Shown here piece after piece: positions 8,228 through 12,407 of a stretch of 12,407 nucleotides of DNA. Every line of letters begins with the position of its first letter. Positions within the stretch are counted from its first letter, which is position 1. Below the pieces are notes generated by a model that saw only the letters and a list, made by a program, of their open reading frames with translations, ran no database searches and was not told the DNA's origin. Made by a program: the position numbers and the translations under genes. Origin of the DNA: DASVSL01 sp036388095 (GTDB taxonomy: Bacteria; Patescibacteriota; Saccharimonadia; Saccharimonadales; Saccharimonadaceae); assembly GCA_036388095.1 (NCBI GenBank), contig DASVSL010000029.1, forward strand, positions 1 to 12,407, in the 5' to 3' direction.

Positions 8228-8947
8228 ATGCAGTTACTCGATCGGTTCACAAGGTTGCCGCGATGGACACGCTCACATGGCCTTCTGGCCTTCATGGCAC
8301 TACTAGGTTGTCTGGTGGTAGCATCGTGTTCCAACGCAGGCGCCGAGCGCTACCCGACCCACACCGTCACCGCGACGGTTTACTGGGCGGGCGAGGGTGC
8401 GACGCGCGCTAATGACAAGATCAGCAATGTCCCATCGGCCTGGTCGAAGAACACCATCGCTGACTTCGGTTGTATCGACCGCCCAAATGGTCGAACATGC
8501 ACGCCGCGGCATAACCCGTTTTACGCGGCGTTGCCAGCCAACGAGTTCGAGAAGAGGACCAAGCAAAACCCGGATGGCTTGATCGAAGCTGCCCGCAAGG
8601 CGTCGCCCTGGGCGAAGCAGCAGGTTGGCCCGAAACAGTCATTGTTCAAGGGGCGCTGGATCGCAGTAACGGCCAATGGTCGCACCGCGTACACGCAGTG
8701 GCACGACGCCGGGCCATGTAGCCAGGGCGACCGCGCCTGTGAACGTGACTACGACTACGTGTTCGGCACGGCCAAGCCAGTCAACCGCTTCGGTGAGAAA
8801 GCAGGCATCGACCTGTCGCCGGACGCTGCGAAGTACCTGCGCATCGGTGGGAGCGGTAAGGTTAGTTGGCGGTTCGTTGACGAATCCGACGTGCCAAGCG
8901 GCCCATGGAAGCGCTATCCAGCGATCACGAACCAAACCAGGTTCTGA
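8228..8947 (+). CDS. Predicted lipoprotein with RlpA/double-psi beta-barrel-like C-terminal domain
   Basis: A 239-aa exported protein. The start is firm: AAAGGAGG lies 6 bases before ATG 8228. The N-terminus is basic (Arg at 6, 9, 12, 15), followed by a hydrophobic core (19-32) and a lipobox VASC with Cys34, so a membrane-anchored lipoprotein is likely. The mature part starts with a strand-rich segment (THTVTATVYWAG). Near the end, TQWHDAGPC (156-164) and GIDLSPDAAKYL (193-204) line up with the DRGP and IDLSxxAAxxL motifs of RlpA-like barrels, and GKVSWRFV closes the fold. Four Cys (82, 91, 164, 171) could make two disulfides. RlpA proteins bind or cleave denuded peptidoglycan; that activity here is inference, and the divergence is large enough that another barrel family is possible. 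Monocistronic, with a terminator 31 bases downstream. Confidence 0.7.
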   Translation: MQLLDRFTRLPRWTRSHGLLAFMALLGCLVVASCSNAGAERYPTHTVTATVYWAGEGATRANDKISNVPSAWSKNTIADFGCIDRPNGRTCTPRHNPFYAALPANEFEKRTKQNPDGLIEAARKASPWAKQQVGPKQSLFKGRWIAVTANGRTAYTQWHDAGPCSQGDRACERDYDYVFGTAKPVNRFGEKAGIDLSPDAAKYLRIGGSGKVSWRFVDESDVPSGPWKRYPAITNQTRF

Positions 8948-8978
8948 TCTCAGGTCTCGGCATCGCCAAGAGACATCA

Positions 8979-9007
8979 GGGGCGGTCCAATCGGGGCCGC
9001 CCCTTTA
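8979..9007 (+). terminator. Terminator after the lipoprotein gene
   Basis: A GC-rich 10-bp stem (8979-8988 with 8994-9003, one G-U pair) with a 5-base loop, followed by a short CTTTAAA. The T-run is weak, but the stem is very stable and the position is right. Confidence 0.65.
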
Positions 9008-9013
9008 AACATT

Positions 9014-9043
9014 TGTCACGGCCTCTGTTTGTTTGCTACAATG
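9014..9043 (+). promoter_or_regulatory. Promoter ahead of the tRNA-Ala half-gene
   Basis: TTGTCA (9014-9019), an 18-base spacer and TACAAT (9038-9043). Predicted start is near 9050, so the first transcribed element is the truncated tRNA-Ala copy at 9086. Confidence 0.6.
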
Positions 9044-9085
9044 ACGCCTGACTTTACTGCACGATTTAACAAGATTGTGGCTGAT

Positions 9086-9131
9086 GGGGCATTAGCTCAG
9101 TTGGCTAGAGCACCTGCTTTGCAAGCAGGGG
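9086..9131 (+). pseudogene. 5' half of tRNA-Ala(TGC), truncated duplicate
   Basis: 46 bases identical to the first 46 bases of the intact tRNA-Ala at 9273: acceptor 5' strand, D arm and the whole anticodon arm. The copy breaks off in the variable region, and the T arm and acceptor 3' strand are absent. Similarity extends a few bases upstream (GCTGNT). It cannot make a functional tRNA. It could be a recombination or integration scar, or a tRNA-half RNA, since it has its own promoter. Confidence 0.9.
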
Positions 9132-9272
9132 TGAAGATTGCCAGTGGCAATCTGCAAGGCCGTCAACTCTCGAAAACTGGTTTTCGAAGATGTTGCGGAG
9201 GGGTCGCGGAACGTGACCGTCTGTTCGATGGTACGGTGTTCATTTATAATCAAACGCAAGATCATAGCTGCT
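9132..9272 (+). other. 141-base spacer with palindromes and a second promoter
   Basis: Separates the half copy from the full tRNA-Ala. It contains perfect palindromic hairpins 9135-9142/9146-9153 (8 bp, loop AGT) and 9170-9177/9180-9187, and a consensus -10 TATAAT at 9245-9250 with only a poor -35. That -10 would start the intact tRNA-Ala transcript near 9257. No group I intron core sequence was recognised. Confidence 0.5.
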
Positions 9273-9349
9273 GGGGCATTAGCTCAGTTGGCTAGAGCAC
9301 CTGCTTTGCAAGCAGGGGGTCGTCGGTTCGAGCCCGACATGCTCCACCA
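9273..9349 (+). tRNA. tRNA-Ala(TGC)
   Basis: Complete cloverleaf with encoded CCA. Acceptor stem GGGGCAT/ATGCTCC includes the G3-U70 alanine identity pair; anticodon loop TTTGCAA; T arm GTCGGTTCGAGCCCGAC. It lies 34 bases ahead of tRNA-Ile, with which it is probably co-transcribed. Confidence 0.97.
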
Positions 9350-9383
9350 GCTGTGATTTTCAAATATGTGGTTAAGAATTTGT

Positions 9384-9460
9384 GGGCGATTAGCTCAGCT
9401 GGTTAGAGCGCGTCACTGATAATGACGAGGTCGGAGGTTCGAGTCCCTCATCGCCCACCA
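9384..9460 (+). tRNA. tRNA-Ile(GAT)
   Basis: Complete cloverleaf with encoded CCA. Acceptor stem GGGCGAT/ATCGCCC, anticodon loop CTGATAA (GAT), T arm GGAGGTTCGAGTCCCTC. The Ala(TGC)-Ile(GAT) pair is the pair usually found in the 16S-23S spacer. Here it lies 2.4 kb downstream of 16S, past the rRNA terminator and four protein genes. Confidence 0.97.
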
Positions 9461-9495
9461 AATTCTTGATCATATACCTAGACCGGCAACTGAAG

Positions 9496-9520
9496 GGGTC
9501 GAGTCCCTCATTACCCACCA
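9496..9520 (+). pseudogene. Decayed 3' end of tRNA-Ile
   Basis: GGTCGAGTCCCTCATTACCC followed by ACCA matches the T-loop side and acceptor 3' strand with CCA of the tRNA-Ile ending at 9460, with a missing T and changed bases in the acceptor (TTACCC against TCGCCC). The 5' part of a tRNA is absent. tRNA 3' ends are classic integrase attachment sites, so this may be an att remnant or a leftover of tandem tRNA duplication. Confidence 0.7.
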
Positions 9521-9559
9521 GTTTCTACTTAATCTCATCGTCTTAGGTAAATTTAGCCG

Positions 9560-10006
9560 CTATCTTGTCCACTCAGGTGGTTGCAGGTGTGTTGTTGTAT
9601 CAAATTCACGGTAATCGTTCGTGATTTCTTCTCCTATGGCAATGTCCCGGTTTGCCATGAAATAAGGCTCAGAGGATACATTGACGTCAAATTTGACCGA
9701 GATATTGTTACGGTCGCTATGATTCGTAAAGCAGGCCGGATCGTTTGGCGGTGGGCAGATCCATAAGCCAGACCAAGGCGATAAATAGGCAGAATGCTGC
9801 AACTCCGCTTTTTGCACTGTGTCCATCGTCTCGAACTGGTCAACTGTAAAAGACAGGTCATAGCCTGGTTCGTATTTCCAGACGATAGTACCCTTGGGTA
9901 TTCGTTGTGATGCGAAAACACCCGTACCGTCAATTTCGGATTTTTTCAGCTCAGTTTTCGGGATATACATACTCTTAGTATAGAATGGGCCGAAACTATT
10001 TGACAT
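9560..10006 (-). CDS. SET domain-containing protein (putative lysine methyltransferase)
   Basis: A 148-aa single-domain SET protein. Motifs in order: GTGVFASQRIPKGTIV (27-42), the SAM-binding GxG turn of the SET N-terminus; FTNHSDRNN (93-101), with the NHS motif; GEEITNDYREFD (125-136), matching the GEELTxDY motif with the catalytic Tyr132. The post-SET Cys cluster is absent, as in many small bacterial SET proteins. Substrate is unknown. The first ATG (10006) has no Shine-Dalgarno and lies four bases after a minus-strand TATACT; the ATG at 9970 (MYIPKTELKK) is similarly placed after a second TATACT and fits better where SET domains begin. Either way the message looks leaderless or nearly so. 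Divergent from the HD gene. Confidence 0.85.
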   Translation of the reverse strand: MSNSFGPFYTKSMYIPKTELKKSEIDGTGVFASQRIPKGTIVWKYEPGYDLSFTVDQFETMDTVQKAELQHSAYLSPWSGLWICPPPNDPACFTNHSDRNNISVKFDVNVSSEPYFMANRDIAIGEEITNDYREFDTTTHLQPPEWTR

Positions 10007-10027
10007 AAACAGTATATGTGATATGTT
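10000..10027 (+). promoter_or_regulatory. Promoter for the HD-domain gene, overlapping the SET gene start
   Basis: TTGACA (10000-10005) is a perfect -35, followed by a 16-base spacer and TATGTT (10022-10027). Start is predicted near 10034. The -35 overlaps the first ATG of the divergent SET gene (10006-10004), and the SET -10 TATACT (10016-10011) lies in this promoter's spacer. The two promoters therefore cannot be occupied independently. Confidence 0.6.
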
Positions 10028-10048
10028 TAAATTAGTAGTAGGTCAGCG

Positions 10049-10126
10049 GGAAACCGACGTTTCCGTCCATTGCGGTTGCTACACGAAGAAACTAGTAAGC
10101 TAGTGCCTTCGTGTGCAACCGTTTTT
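10049..10126 (+). terminator. Leader hairpins and intrinsic terminator upstream of the HD-domain gene
   Basis: After a 6-bp hairpin (10049-10054/10059-10064) comes a long stem: CGGTTGC 10073-10079 with 10115-10121, CACGAAG 10082-10088 with 10107-10113, and ACTAG 10091-10095 with 10100-10104. TTTTT follows at 10122-10126. The T-run is only on the plus side, and no plus-strand gene ends just upstream, so the terminator lies inside the 5' leader of the gene at 10154. This is the layout of transcription attenuation. The ligand or antiterminator is not evident. Confidence 0.7.
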
Positions 10127-10153
10127 GTATACGAAGACGCGGAAAGGGTGATT

Positions 10154-10915
10154 ATGGAACAATCACGACCAACGCATGAAACCGAAAGGAACCGAGAAAT
10201 GGGCTTGAAGCGAATGACTGAACAAGAACTGATGAACAGGCTTCACGGCGGCGCACAAGACTGGGAGCCTATACAACAAGAGCGGCTCGTGGCAGCGTAT
10301 GAACTGGCTGCGCGACTCCATGAAGATGATCGACACAAAGACGTACCGTATATCTACCATTTACTGCGCGTCGCCAATCGATTGCAGGGCTATCTTGAAG
10401 TGAAAGACCCAACTGTGATCATCAGCGCATTGCTACACGACAGTGTCGAAGACCATCCGGCCAAAATGATCGAGACCCTCGGTGAAAATGTGCAAACCAG
10501 TGATCCGGTCGAGCTACAGGCAGCCGCGCTGGCATGCATAGAGACCGCCTTTTCACCCGATGTTGCTGCACTGGTCGCGCGGGTGACGAATCCACCGACA
10601 CCCGATCAACCGCGTACATATGACAAGGGGCTGCACGCCTACGCCGAGAAGGTCGAATCTGCGATCGAGACCGTCGAGGGCTTCTTGCTCAAATTTTCCG
10701 ACTGGTGTGACAACGGTGTCGGCGTGAAACATGACATCGTGGGGCAAGGGGTGAAGCATGACCATTTCAGAACTAAATACGGCCTGGTGCTGCCATTGTT
10801 CGAGACGCGTGCTGCCCAGCCAGATATTCAGGCATTTTTGACACCAGCAGCCAAGCAGTACGTCAGTCGTCAGCTCGAGCTCGGACGTCAACGACTGCGA
10901 GTACCGGTCGAATAA
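10154..10915 (+). CDS. HD-domain (p)ppGpp hydrolase-like protein (small alarmone hydrolase type)
   Basis: A 253-aa protein, from ATG 10154 with AAAGGG 5 bases upstream. ATG 10199 (MGLKRMTEQ), with AAAGGA upstream, is an alternative. A TTG at 10070 lies in the terminator stem and is rejected. The HD fold is clear: RHKDVPYIYH (60-69), ALLHDSVEDH (92-101), and LLKFSDWCDN (178-187). These correspond to the RelA/SpoT hydrolase residues: first His = His69, HD = His95-Asp96, ED = Glu99-Asp100, and Asp183/Asn187 for the LADxxxN motif. No synthetase (RelA_SpoT) or TGS/ACT domain follows, so it resembles small alarmone hydrolases (Mesh1-like). Nucleotide substrate is inferred and another 3'-pyrophosphohydrolase activity is possible. 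Convergent with the next gene (4-base gap). Confidence 0.75.
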   Translation: MEQSRPTHETERNREMGLKRMTEQELMNRLHGGAQDWEPIQQERLVAAYELAARLHEDDRHKDVPYIYHLLRVANRLQGYLEVKDPTVIISALLHDSVEDHPAKMIETLGENVQTSDPVELQAAALACIETAFSPDVAALVARVTNPPTPDQPRTYDKGLHAYAEKVESAIETVEGFLLKFSDWCDNGVGVKHDIVGQGVKHDHFRTKYGLVLPLFETRAAQPDIQAFLTPAAKQYVSRQLELGRQRLRVPVE

Positions 10916-10919
10916 AACG

Positions 10920-11510
10920 TTAGATGAAGCTATTGAAGTGGGGTGTGTAGACGGCCACGGCTCGGACGACGTCTTCATCGTGCGACAGACGAATGACTTC
11001 GTCAGCCTCTGTTTCTCGAAACGACAGGGCGACGAGATACTGGCGCAATTTTGTCTCGGTAAAATCGTTCAAGATAGTCCGTGTCAGCTCATACCAACGC
11101 TCGACGTCCGTTTGTGCAACCCCAAATGGGTTGGTGCTGGGTGTCGTTAGCAAATGCTTCGCCTCATTTTTGCTACCTGAAAATGAGGCGAAAAACCGGT
11201 CTTCGGCAATTTTTAGCGCTACCGAGGCGAGCGGGTAACTATGAAGGCACGCTAAGTCATAGGCGTCGTGGCGGATCTGTTCGGTGACATGATCGACGTA
11301 GGCGTGGTATAGGACACCTGCCCACAACGGGTCGTCGGTCGACGTCACTTGGCTGAGCAGCGAGACATCTGGGTGTGATGCTTGTCGACCGACCACACCG
11401 AGATAGCGAATGTCAGGCAACAGTGATCCGGCAACGAACAAAGCCCGGTCAGTGTCGTGACTATCCGCGTACTGGTCGGCGAGGAGATAGTGGGTATAGG
11501 GACCGGCCAT
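10920..11510 (-). CDS. Zinc-dependent phospholipase C-like / metal-dependent hydrolase
   Basis: A 196-aa soluble protein, with AAAGG about 10 bases before ATG 11510. The N-terminus MAGPYTHYLLADQ, then AGSLLPDIRYLG (27-38), HPDVSLL (46-52) and LWAGVLYHAYVDHV (62-75), have the spacing of His and Asp ligands (His7, Asp33, His46, His69, Asp73/His74) seen in the bacterial zinc-dependent phospholipase C/S1-P1 nuclease-like group, whose members often start with PxTHY. No signal peptide, so a cytoplasmic hydrolase is more likely than a toxin. The C-terminal third is helical with no motif I know. The assignment rests on the ligand pattern only. Confidence 0.6.
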   Translation of the reverse strand: MAGPYTHYLLADQYADSHDTDRALFVAGSLLPDIRYLGVVGRQASHPDVSLLSQVTSTDDPLWAGVLYHAYVDHVTEQIRHDAYDLACLHSYPLASVALKIAEDRFFASFSGSKNEAKHLLTTPSTNPFGVAQTDVERWYELTRTILNDFTETKLRQYLVALSFRETEADEVIRLSHDEDVVRAVAVYTPHFNSFI

Positions 11511-11540
11511 TGGTGCGTTGCCTTTCGGGTTTGAGGTAGT

Positions 11541-11562
11541 TGAGGTCAGTATACCAGTGGTA
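11541..11562. promoter_or_regulatory. Divergent extended -10 elements between the PLC-like and 54-aa genes
   Basis: On the minus strand, TGGTATACT is an extended -10 pointing to the PLC-like gene. On the plus strand, TGGTAGACT points to the 54-aa ORF. They lie within about 20 bases of each other, and neither has a clear -35. Moderate to weak support. Confidence 0.35.
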
Positions 11563-11605
11563 GACTAAACCTATCCCGCTCACTACTATGGAAGGCGTGA
11601 TTGTA

Positions 11606-11770
11606 ATGGGATGTGACAGGCAGTTCGACGTGTCCAAGGCGAAAGAGCCCAAGCCCAGGCCGGGTAAAGAAAACGGCAACACCCCACTCCCGGGAGGATC
11701 ACTGGTGCTGGGGTTATTGTCCGTAATCAATGGCGGTAATGGTGATTACGCCCCCAGGCACCGTCGCTAA
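11606..11770 (+). CDS. Hypothetical small protein, 54 aa
   Basis: Unrecognised. ATG 11606 is chosen over ATG 11588 because AAGG precedes it by 10 bases; the longer version adds MEGVIV. It starts MGCDRQFDVSKAKEPKPRPG, a polar Lys/Pro stretch. It continues with a short hydrophobic segment (GGSLVLGLLSVING) that is too short and polar-flanked for a sure membrane helix, then a basic tail RHRR. A strong terminator 25 bases downstream and a possible promoter upstream support expression. No toxin, phage or ribosomal signature was seen. Confidence 0.45.
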   Translation: MGCDRQFDVSKAKEPKPRPGKENGNTPLPGGSLVLGLLSVINGGNGDYAPRHRR

Positions 11771-11795
11771 TCCGGCTCGCTGACCAAGAAGGTCC

Positions 11796-11832
11796 GACCC
11801 CGTCTGCAATAGACGGGGTCTTTCAATTTTGG
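11796..11832 (+). terminator. Intrinsic terminator
   Basis: A perfect 10-bp stem GACCCCGTCT/AGACGGGGTC with loop GCAAT, followed by TTTCAATTTT. It ends the 54-aa ORF transcript and insulates the toxin-antitoxin promoter. Confidence 0.85.
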
Positions 11833-11846
11833 TTTGTTTAAGCGGA

Positions 11847-11882
11847 TTGACGAGCTATACCAAAAGTATATACTTGTGGTAT
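11847..11882 (+). promoter_or_regulatory. Toxin-antitoxin promoter with 26-bp operator palindrome
   Basis: TTGACG (11847-11852), 16 bases, TATACT (11869-11874), then ATG only 6 bases later at 11881, so the antitoxin message is probably leaderless. A 26-bp inverted repeat (11857-11882, ATACCAAAAGTA-TA-TACTTGTGGTAT, one mismatched pair) covers the -10 and the start codon. This is the expected autoregulatory operator for a ribbon-helix-helix antitoxin. Confidence 0.75.
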
Positions 11883-12171
11883 GAACAAAGTCGCCATCAT
11901 CAATCTGAAAACCGATCCGGCGTTGAAAAAAGCCGCCGCTGAGGTCGCGGATAAGCTAGGTATTAGCATCAGCGCAGTATTAAATAACGAACTAAAACGC
12001 TTCGCGGCCGAACAAAGCGTCACGTTTGACATGCCCGAAGTCCCGAACGCTAAGACGGCCAAGCAACTGGCGTCGTCGCGTAAGCAGATTGAGGCGGGTG
12101 ACTACTACGGGCCCTTTGATACGGCCGAAGACTTGGTCGCTTCTTTGCATAGCCACATAGACACCAACTAG
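11881..12171 (+). CDS. RelB/DinJ-type antitoxin
   Basis: A 96-aa antitoxin. The N-terminal half is a ribbon-helix-helix DNA-binding domain: strand NKVAIINLKTDPALK (2-16), helix KAAAEVADKLG (17-27), then the typical ISISAVLNNELKRFA (29-43). The C-terminal half (residues 45-96) is acidic and flexible, the usual toxin-wrapping region. No Shine-Dalgarno precedes ATG 11881, in line with leaderless expression. The toxin starts 6 bases after the stop. It should repress its own operon at the adjacent palindrome, more strongly as a complex with the toxin. Confidence 0.88.
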   Translation: MNKVAIINLKTDPALKKAAAEVADKLGISISAVLNNELKRFAAEQSVTFDMPEVPNAKTAKQLASSRKQIEAGDYYGPFDTAEDLVASLHSHIDTN

Positions 12172-12177
12172 CACTTG

Positions 12178-12407
12178 ATGAAAGCAGGATATTCTAAGCA
12201 GTTTTTGCGGCAGTATACGAAACTTCCGCCGAAAATTAGGCAAAAGGCTGATGATCGTCTACGGCTATGGCAGGCGGATCGGTTCGACCCACTGTTACGA
12301 GACCATCAGCTAAAGGGAGAGTTACAGCACTACCGCAGCATTGACATTACCGGCGATTATCGAGCACTATATTCGGTTAATGATCACGTCGCTCTATTTG
12401 AAACGAT
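12178..12407 (+). CDS. RelE/YafQ-type mRNA interferase toxin (3' end outside window)
   Basis: A 76-codon 5' portion beginning MKAGYSKQFLRQYTKLPPKI, open to the window edge. The RelE-superfamily fold is visible: N-terminal helices ending near residue 40 (QADRFDPLLRD), then HQLKGELQHYRSIDITGDYR, matching the H.L.G.l..yRsi.i.gdyR pattern of the YafQ/YoeB-like group, then strand ALYSVNDHVALFETI. The usual C-terminal catalytic segment (His/Tyr region) is cut off, so activity cannot be judged. It pairs with the RelB-like antitoxin and lacks its own clear RBS, so translation is probably coupled. Confidence 0.82.
   Translation, partial: MKAGYSKQFLRQYTKLPPKIRQKADDRLRLWQADRFDPLLRDHQLKGELQHYRSIDITGDYRALYSVNDHVALFET

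Noticed and set aside
8303..8935. Antisense ORFs of 73-98 aa opposite the lipoprotein gene
   Set aside because: They are shadows of a GC-rich coding frame with a firm RBS and signal peptide on the plus strand.
9086..9349. Intron-containing tRNA-Ala
   Set aside because: The downstream copy is a complete tRNA including its own 5' half, so removing 9132-9272 would not give a proper tRNA, and no group I core was seen.
9086..9520. Active integrated element between tRNA fragments
   Set aside because: No integrase, and the spacing between repeats (about 190 and 60 bases) is far too small; at most a scar.
10070..10153. TTG 10070 as start of the HD-domain protein
   Set aside because: The extra codons run through the terminator stem and T-run; ATG 10154 and ATG 10199 both have Shine-Dalgarno sequences.

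Overview
The 16S rRNA gene identifies the organism as a member of Candidatus Saccharibacteria (TM7, Patescibacteria/CPR). Its V4-V6 sequence carries forms I recall as typical of that phylum, such as GTCATACG after the 530 loop, GTAAAGAGTTGCGTAGGCGG, and TAAAACATAAAGG before the 900 region. TGA is an ordinary stop here (gyrB and gyrA both end with it), so the UGA-to-Gly recoding of Gracilibacteria/Absconditabacteria does not apply. No database search was possible; family calls rest on motifs read from the translations.

Layout. (1) 1-4021: a tightly packed plus-strand operon, gyrB (3' part), gyrA and a DUF212/divergent-PAP2 membrane protein joined to gyrA by an ATGA overlap. (2) 4022-5059: about 1 kb without a plus-strand gene. 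Its first half holds a dense set of nested inverted repeats, including an apparent three-way junction, which looks like a structured RNA. Its second half holds a compact minus-strand unit: promoter, Shine-Dalgarno, two ATGA-overlapping small ORFs (or one frameshifted ORF) and a terminator. (3) 5060-7054: a stand-alone 16S rRNA transcription unit. It has a TTGACC-17-TATGCT promoter, a leader with a 14-codon ORF followed by a terminator-like UUCG hairpin, a 16S gene with a roughly 110-nt structured insertion in V1, a folded trailer and a strong intrinsic terminator. No 23S or 5S lies downstream in the window, so the rRNA genes look unlinked. (4) 7105-9003: four small unrecognised or exported proteins in two or three transcription units, including a lipoprotein with an RlpA/double-psi beta-barrel-like C-terminus. 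(5) 9014-9520: a tRNA-Ala(TGC)/tRNA-Ile(GAT) pair, flanked by an exact 46-nt 5' half of tRNA-Ala upstream and a decayed 3' end of tRNA-Ile downstream. (6) 9560-12407: divergent SET-domain protein and HD-type alarmone-hydrolase-like genes (the latter behind a leader terminator), a zinc-phospholipase-C-like protein, a 54-aa ORF with its own terminator, and a RelB/RelE-type toxin-antitoxin pair with a 26-bp operator palindrome. The toxin runs off the window.

How it fits together. The first half is core information processing (DNA supercoiling and ribosomal RNA). The second half is accessory and stress-oriented: alarmone turnover, protein methylation, toxin-antitoxin, secreted proteins. The most unusual signals are in RNA: the V1 insertion, the possible attenuator ahead of 16S, the tRNA half-gene with its own promoter, the structured intergenic RNA candidate, and the terminator in the leader of the HD hydrolase.
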